Below, piece by piece: positions 60,061 to 64,000 of a stretch of 64,000 bases of DNA (its first letter is position 1; every line of letters starts with the position of its first letter). The translations under genes and the position numbers were made by a program. Source of the DNA: Bin5 sp965207495 (GTDB taxonomy: Bacteria; Chloroflexota; Anaerolineae; Caldilineales; Caldilineaceae); contig OZ242287.1 in NCBI GenBank assembly GCA_965207495.1, forward strand, positions 310,001-374,000, given 5' to 3'. The notes beneath the pieces were generated by a model, which saw only the letters and a program-made list of their open reading frames with translations, was not told where the DNA came from and did not search any database.

Positions 60061-60280
60061 GTGCTATACTATGGGATAACGCCACTATGGGATGACGCCA
60101 ACGGGGCCAGGAGTCTGTGAATCTCGTGAAAACAGGTGAGACGCCTGTCTTTCAGTTTCGCAATCGTTGCAAAGGGTCGTGATTTCAAGCGCGCGTAATG
60201 CTGCGCTCAAGTAGCGACGCGGTAGCGCATGCACCATTTGGTCCGCTTCCGTGGTCAGGCTGATTTTCGGGAGTACACAA

Positions 60281-60583
60281 ATGAAGGCACAGATTGAGAT
60301 TCCCCAAGACGTTGTTGCCGACTTTTGTCAGCGACACCAAATTCGTCGCTTGGCTCTTCTACAAAAGAGTCTCACGTCGGAGGAAGACTTGGATCTCATA
60401 GTGGAGTTTGACTCGGATGCGAAGGTAGGGTTATTGGACCTGGCTCGTATGGAAAGGGAGTTGAGCGAAGCGCTTGACCGGTCAACCCATCTGCTGACCT
60501 ATAAGGGCGTCGAAAGAAGCTTTAACCCCTTCTTCAAGGAAGCAATTGTCGATTCAGCTGTAATTCAGTATGAGCACGAATGA
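60281..60583 (+). CDS. MNT-family nucleotidyltransferase-like protein with degenerate active site
   Basis: A 100-residue protein starting at ATG 60281 (GGGAG upstream). The scaffold is that of MNT antitoxins: IPQDVVADFCQRHQIRRLAL, then EEDLDLIVEFD, GLLDLARMERELSEAL, and a VIQYEHE end. The helix cap normally reads LFGS, with SD(L/V)D about ten residues later. Here it is LLQKSLTSEEDLDLIV, so the GS motif is lost and the spacing is shorter. It should not catalyse nucleotide transfer in the normal way, yet it could still bind the HEPN partner whose gene overlaps its 3' end by 14 bp. Confidence 0.82.
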   Translation: MKAQIEIPQDVVADFCQRHQIRRLALLQKSLTSEEDLDLIVEFDSDAKVGLLDLARMERELSEALDRSTHLLTYKGVERSFNPFFKEAIVDSAVIQYEHE

Positions 60584-60944
60584 TGACAATGTACGTCTTG
60601 TTGCCATGGGAGTCTATGCCACCAAGGCGATAGAGATACTGGGCACGGCAGGCCAGGATGAGTTGGAACAGAACGAGATAATGCAGTTCGCTCTGATAAA
60701 GCTGGTGGAAATTGTCGGCGAGGCGGCTAACTGTGTTTCCGAACAGACGCGAAGGAGATACAGTGAGATCCCATGGACTGACGTCATAGGAATGCGCCAC
60801 CGGATAGTTCACGATTACGAGGCCATTGATCTCAGTATGGCGCGCGCAACAATTGTGGACGACTTGCCGGCGCTAATCGAAAATCTTAGAGTGATTGTTG
60901 GTGAAGGAGTTGCTGATCTGGCGTTCCCAAGGACTGGCCCTTAG
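60570..60944 (+). CDS. HEPN-domain (DUF86/HepT-like) RNase toxin
   Basis: A 124-residue helical protein. The HEPN catalytic pattern R-x4-H is in MRHRIVHDYEAID (about residues 75-87), followed by the Tyr that MntA-type antitoxins AMPylate in HepT systems. IMQFALIKLVEIVGEAANCV is the central helix. The toxin cleaves RNA unless neutralised. Its start overlaps the MNT gene, so the two are translated together. The toxin motif is intact although the MNT partner is degenerate, which raises the question of how it is controlled. The extreme C-terminus (ADLAFPRTGP) is unconserved. Confidence 0.9.
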   Translation: MSTNDDNVRLVAMGVYATKAIEILGTAGQDELEQNEIMQFALIKLVEIVGEAANCVSEQTRRRYSEIPWTDVIGMRHRIVHDYEAIDLSMARATIVDDLPALIENLRVIVGEGVADLAFPRTGP

Positions 60945-61113
60945 CAGCTTCGTTACCTGGGGAAGAGGAATCAGTCATGATTTTTCTGGAGAAGTGCAGA
61001 CTGGATCATCCCGACCCCCCGGACGCCATGAAGGTTGAGTTTCAGAGAGTAAATTTCATTACCCATCCCCGATTATAAAACTTTCCATCGCTGTTCAGTT
61101 TGGCCCATCAGCC
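60945..61113. other. Non-coding gap after the HEPN gene
   Basis: Short gap ahead of the chimeric gene scrap. No gene, hairpin or repeat recognised. Confidence 0.4.
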
Positions 61114-61224
61114 ATGCGCTTTGCCCTCTTTGGCGCCGGCCGCGCCGGTACAATCCACGCCCACACCATCGCCGCCCGGGAGTACGCGCGCTCGCGCATC
61201 CCCGGTGAATATCTCCCGGCTTAG
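61114..61224 (+). pseudogene. Chimeric scrap: Gfo/Idh/MocA N-terminus joined to a PhyH C-terminus
   Basis: ATG 61114 gives MRFALFGAGRAGTIHAHTIA, the first beta-strand and glycine loop of a Gfo/Idh/MocA dehydrogenase. It runs without a break into REYARSRIPGEYLPA and a TAG. The second part matches the C-terminus of the PhyH protein that ends at 60060 (REYARSRIPGEHLEF), at both DNA and protein level. The 36-codon product is too short to be either enzyme. It records a deletion or recombination that joined the start of one gene to the end of another. Confidence 0.7.
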
Positions 61225-61487
61225 CCTCAGATAGAGGTGATTTTCTGACTGTCTTCTGGCGTCCGTACTAAATTCCAGCGCATTGCAGACCACAAAAATA
61301 TATGCTACTATTCTGACTCCCTCTCCGAACCTTGTCGTCCGGTTTGGTCAACACGATGCCTGGACGGTGGGATGTTCCTGACTACCAGAACATACAGGCA
61401 TTCATCTGAGCCGCATCTCTGTAGAAGACGTGTTCTTGCCAACGTTTAGCGGTTCCGAAAGCCGCTAAACGACCTCGAGCGGAAGGC
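61225..61487. other. Leader region of the S9 peptidase gene
   Basis: About 260 bases with no gene. It includes the inverted repeat at 61443-61471 directly before the start codon region and no clear -35/-10 pair that I can defend. Confidence 0.4.
61443..61471 (+). promoter_or_regulatory. Inverted repeat in the leader of the S9 peptidase gene
   Basis: CGTTTAGCGG and CCGCTAAACG form a perfect 10-bp stem with a nine-base loop (TTCCGAAAG). It ends 16 bases before the ATG at 61488, so as RNA it would sit next to or over the ribosome site. It could also be an operator. Confidence 0.5.
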
Positions 61488-63446
61488 ATGGTGCAAAAGA
61501 AAAGCGCGCCGTATGGGAGCTGGCATTCCCCAATCAGCGCCGAAATGGCGGCTGCCAGTTCGCAGCATTGGATCAACCAACTCTATGCAGCCGGCGAAGA
61601 TATATACATACTCTTGCGTCTCCCCGAGCAGGGCGGCCGCAGTACCGTCGCCCGCTTGCATGGGGATGGACATATTGAGCAGTTGACCCCTGCGACTTTC
61701 GATGCACGTACGCGGGTCTACGAATACGGCGGCAGCTGCTTCGCCGTCAATGACGGCGTAATCTACTTCTCGAACTTCCCCGACGATCGCCTGTATCGCC
61801 ACCTTCCTGGCGAGTCTCCACAGCCCATCACCGCCGCAGGTGATATGCGCTACGCCGACCTGGTCATCGACCACAGGCGCAACCGGCTGATCTGCATCCG
61901 TGAAGATCACACGCCCAAAGGCGAACCCAGACACGCCCTCGCTGCGGTCAATCTCGACGGTGACGAGTTTGGCGCCGTCCTGTTCGATCAGACAGACTTC
62001 GTCGCCTTCCCCGTTCTGAGCCAGGATGGCCGCAAACTGGCCTGGGTCGCCTGGAATCATCCCAACATGCCCTTCTTTTCCAGCAGCCTCTGGGCCGCGG
62101 ATGTGGACGAGGATGGCAGCCTGACCAACATTCAGCAGATCGTGCCGGAACAGGAGGAAAGCGTCACTGATCCCCGCTGGTCTCCCAGCGGAGAGCTGTA
62201 CTTCTGCTCCGATCGCTCCAACTGGTGGAACCTCTATCGTTGGCAAGATGGCGAGATCGCAGCCGTGTCTCCAATGGCGGCAGAGTTGGGCAATCCCTAT
62301 TGGAATATCGGTAAGACGATGTACCGCTTTCTCACGCCGTCAAGCGTTCTGGCCGCCTACAACCAGAATGGCACGTGGCATCTCGGCCAGATCGATACGG
62401 AGACAGGTGCACGAAAGGAGTTCAACACCGAATTCACCTATATTGTCCATCTGGAGGTGGTCGGTGATCACGCTTTCGTCGTGGCTGGAACGCCAAGCAC
62501 ACCGCGTGCACTGTTTAAGATGGACCTGAGAAGTGGGGCATACACCTGTTTGGCAAGTTCGGTGCAAAATGCGGTCTCGGAGGCGTATCTTTCTCCCGGC
62601 GCGCACATCTCCTACCCAACCGAAAATGGCCTCCAGGCCCACGGCTTTTATCATCCGCCGCACAACCCGGAATATGAAGCGCCCGCAGGTGAACTGCCGC
62701 CCCTGATCGTCATCGCGCACGGCGGGCCGACCGGCTCGATTAAACATGCGCTGGACGTCGGCGTGCAGTTCTACACCAGCCGCGGGTTTGCCGTGTTGGA
62801 AATCAACTACGGCGGCAGCGCCGGCTACGGACGCGAATATCGGAACCGGCTGCGGGGAGAGTGGGGTGTCGTTGACGTCGACGATGCCGTCAATGGCGCA
62901 CGCTATCTGGTGCAACAAGGGCTTGCGGATGGAGAGCGAACCATCGTTCGCGGCGGCAGCGCGGGGGGCTTCACCACCTTTGCCGCACTTGCCTTCCGCG
63001 ACGTCTTCAAGGCGGGTTCAAGTCTCTACGGTATCAGCGACCTGGAATTCTGGGACCAGGAAACGCACAAATTCGAAGCCCACTATTGCAGTACCCTGAT
63101 CGGGCCTTACCCCGAACAGACCGCTCTCTATCGTGAGCGCTCACCGATTCACCGCGCCGGCGAAATCAACGTGCCGCTGCTCATCTTTCAGGGGCTGGAC
63201 GACAAGGTAGTGCCGCCAAATCAGTCCCGCTTTGTTGCCGACGCCCTGCGCGCTCGCGGTGTGCCGGTGGCGCATATCGAATTCGAAGGCGAGGCGCACG
63301 GGTTCCGTTCCTTTGCGACGAACGTCCGCGTCCATCAGACGGAGCTGGCCTTCTTCGGTCAGGTTTTCGGATTCGACCCCGCCGACGAACTGCCGCCGGT
63401 GCACATCGACAACCTGGACGGCCCTTCCCGCAATGGGCACGAATGA
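61488..63446 (+). CDS. S9-family prolyl oligopeptidase / acylaminoacyl-peptidase-like enzyme
   Basis: A 652-residue cytosolic serine peptidase. The N-terminal two thirds (about residues 40-390) form a beta-propeller with repeats such as YEYGGSCFAVNDGVIYFSN and DPRWSPSGELYFCSDRSNWW. The C-terminal alpha/beta-hydrolase domain (about 395-640) has VIAHGGPTGS (oxyanion region), NYGGSAGYGREYRN, the nucleophile Ser in RGGSAGGF (about residue 490), Asp in GLDDKVVPP (about 568) and His in GEAHGFRS (about 604). It should cleave short peptides or acyl-amino acids. Codon use matches the neighbours. An inverted repeat lies in its leader; an aminotransferase gene follows 170 bp downstream. Confidence 0.93.
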   Translation: MVQKKSAPYGSWHSPISAEMAAASSQHWINQLYAAGEDIYILLRLPEQGGRSTVARLHGDGHIEQLTPATFDARTRVYEYGGSCFAVNDGVIYFSNFPDDRLYRHLPGESPQPITAAGDMRYADLVIDHRRNRLICIREDHTPKGEPRHALAAVNLDGDEFGAVLFDQTDFVAFPVLSQDGRKLAWVAWNHPNMPFFSSSLWAADVDEDGSLTNIQQIVPEQEESVTDPRWSPSGELYFCSDRSNWWNLYRWQDGEIAAVSPMAAELGNPYWNIGKTMYRFLTPSSVLAAYNQNGTWHLGQIDTETGARKEFNTEFTYIVHLEVVGDHAFVVAGTPSTPRALFKMDLRSGAYTCLASSVQNAVSEAYLSPGAHISYPTENGLQAHGFYHPPHNPEYEAPAGELPPLIVIAHGGPTGSIKHALDVGVQFYTSRGFAVLEINYGGSAGYGREYRNRLRGEWGVVDVDDAVNGARYLVQQGLADGERTIVRGGSAGGFTTFAALAFRDVFKAGSSLYGISDLEFWDQETHKFEAHYCSTLIGPYPEQTALYRERSPIHRAGEINVPLLIFQGLDDKVVPPNQSRFVADALRARGVPVAHIEFEGEAHGFRSFATNVRVHQTELAFFGQVFGFDPADELPPVHIDNLDGPSRNGHE

Positions 63447-63615
63447 CCGGACCGCGGTAGCCGGCTGTGAAGGCCCATTCGTCTCTATCGTCCATATCTG
63501 AGAAGGAAACAAGGCGTCAGACAGGGCGTATCGTTGGCTTTGGCGCTTGAACCGTCTGTCAAACACCATGCGCTATCAAATCGGAACCTGAACGTCGCCC
63601 ACATGGAGGCCTGTT

Positions 63616-64000
63616 GTGAGTTCCAATGCAGACCAGGATGCCGGCAACACCATCATCGAAACGTTCATGCAGCGCACCCAAACATCCGGCGAGTGGGACG
63701 CGCGCGCCAAAAGGTCGTTGCCCGGCGGAGACACCAGGGCATCCTCATACTACACACCCTATCCTGCATACATGGTGCGCGGCGAAGGGTGCTATCTCTA
63801 TGATCTCGATGAAAACAGATACTTAGACCTCCTCAACAACTATACCTCCCTGATCCATGGGCATGCCCACCCCGCCACGGTCAGCGCAATCCAGGAGCAG
63901 GCGGCAAGGGGCACCGTCCTCGGTTCCGCCGCCGAAGTGACCGTTGAACACGCGGAAATGCTGTGTGGCCGCGTGCCCAGTCTGGAGAGCGTTCGCTATT
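63616..64000 (+). CDS. Class III PLP aminotransferase, glutamate-1-semialdehyde aminomutase-like (3' end outside window)
   Basis: The frame starts at GTG 63616, with GGAGG seven bases upstream, and runs off the right edge; 128 codons are visible. FMQRTQTSGEWDARAKRSLP with GGDTR is the N-terminal entry, then GEGCYLYDLDENRYLDLLNN (the YxxDxDGxxYxDxxxx pattern) and SLIHGHAHPATVSAIQEQAA, as in glutamate-1-semialdehyde 2,1-aminomutases and related omega-aminotransferases. The PLP lysine lies outside the window. A true HemL would usually sit with haem genes; here the neighbours suggest an amino-acid-converting relative. Confidence 0.85.
   Translation, partial: MSSNADQDAGNTIIETFMQRTQTSGEWDARAKRSLPGGDTRASSYYTPYPAYMVRGEGCYLYDLDENRYLDLLNNYTSLIHGHAHPATVSAIQEQAARGTVLGSAAEVTVEHAEMLCGRVPSLESVRY

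Noticed and set aside
63616..64000. Calling the right-edge gene hemL
   Set aside because: Only the N-terminal 128 residues are visible and many class III aminotransferases share this pattern; no other haem genes are near.

Overview
The window is most likely a chromosomal segment of a heterotrophic Chloroflexota bacterium, with the Caldilineaceae-like, often sponge- or sediment-associated lineages as the best guess. This is an inference from content: many phytanoyl-CoA dioxygenase (PhyH) genes, sugar ABC transporters with twin-arginine lipoprotein binding proteins, enolase-superfamily dehydratases, sugar isomerase/epimerase TIM barrels, SDR and Gfo/Idh/MocA dehydrogenases, ArnT/PMT-like glycosyltransferases with extra C-terminal beta domains, small toxin-antitoxin genes of the HicBA, DUF433/DUF5615 and HEPN/MNT types, and high GC. 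No rRNA, tRNA, CRISPR array or intact insertion sequence was recognised.

Layout. 0-7 kb: the end of a nitrilase-like gene, unknown proteins, a PmoA-like (DUF6807) gene with a remnant of a second copy and an MNT nucleotidyltransferase between them, gatB, and an M28 lipoprotein peptidase. 7-13 kb: a G-rich tract, a structured dispersed repeat, a TPR lytic transglycosylase and a membrane glycosyltransferase. 13-18.3 kb: sugar ABC operon 1 (binding protein and two permeases, no ATPase), hicBA and a PhyH gene. 18.4-21.6 kb: a gene graveyard with a toxin interrupted by TGA, a restriction-enzyme C-terminal remnant, a secreted protein next to its TAG-interrupted paralogue, HNH-like fragments and small membrane proteins. 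21.9-30.7 kb: a di-haem oxidoreductase, two tandem ArgE-like M20 hydrolases, a D-threonine-aldolase-like enzyme, an SDR and a membrane pyrophosphatase.

31-44 kb: carbohydrate or acid catabolism on both strands. It holds an enolase-superfamily enzyme behind six 17-bp tandem repeats, a DppA-type peptidase, a Gfo/Idh/MocA enzyme, a second large glycosyltransferase, two TIM-barrel isomerases, and an operon of two SDRs, an extradiol-dioxygenase/beta-sandwich fusion and an isomerase. 44.4-50.8 kb: a compact putative deoxysugar module (RhaM-type mutarotase, SDR, enolase-superfamily dehydratase, very large GH106-like hydrolase), consistent with release of L-rhamnose or L-fucose and oxidation without phosphorylation. 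52-56.4 kb: sugar ABC operon 2, with a PhyH gene between the binding protein and the permeases. 56.9-60.1 kb: a DegT-family aminotransferase and two more PhyH genes. 60.3-64 kb: a HEPN/MNT pair with a degenerate MNT, a chimeric gene scrap, an S9 peptidase and the start of a glutamate-1-semialdehyde-aminomutase-like class III aminotransferase.

The strongest non-coding signals are dispersed repeats. A 77-bp element occurs twice and folds as a three-way junction; a T-rich repeat sits directly on the 3' ends of three genes; ACTGACC-type arrays lie at operon borders; and a GA-rich tail resembling the flank of the 77-bp element lies inside one coding sequence. No single wholly new multi-gene system can be proven from the sequence alone. 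The best candidates are the structured repeat, the dioxygenase-fusion operon, the PhyH-containing transporter operon and the family of secreted proteins with a shared N-terminal module.
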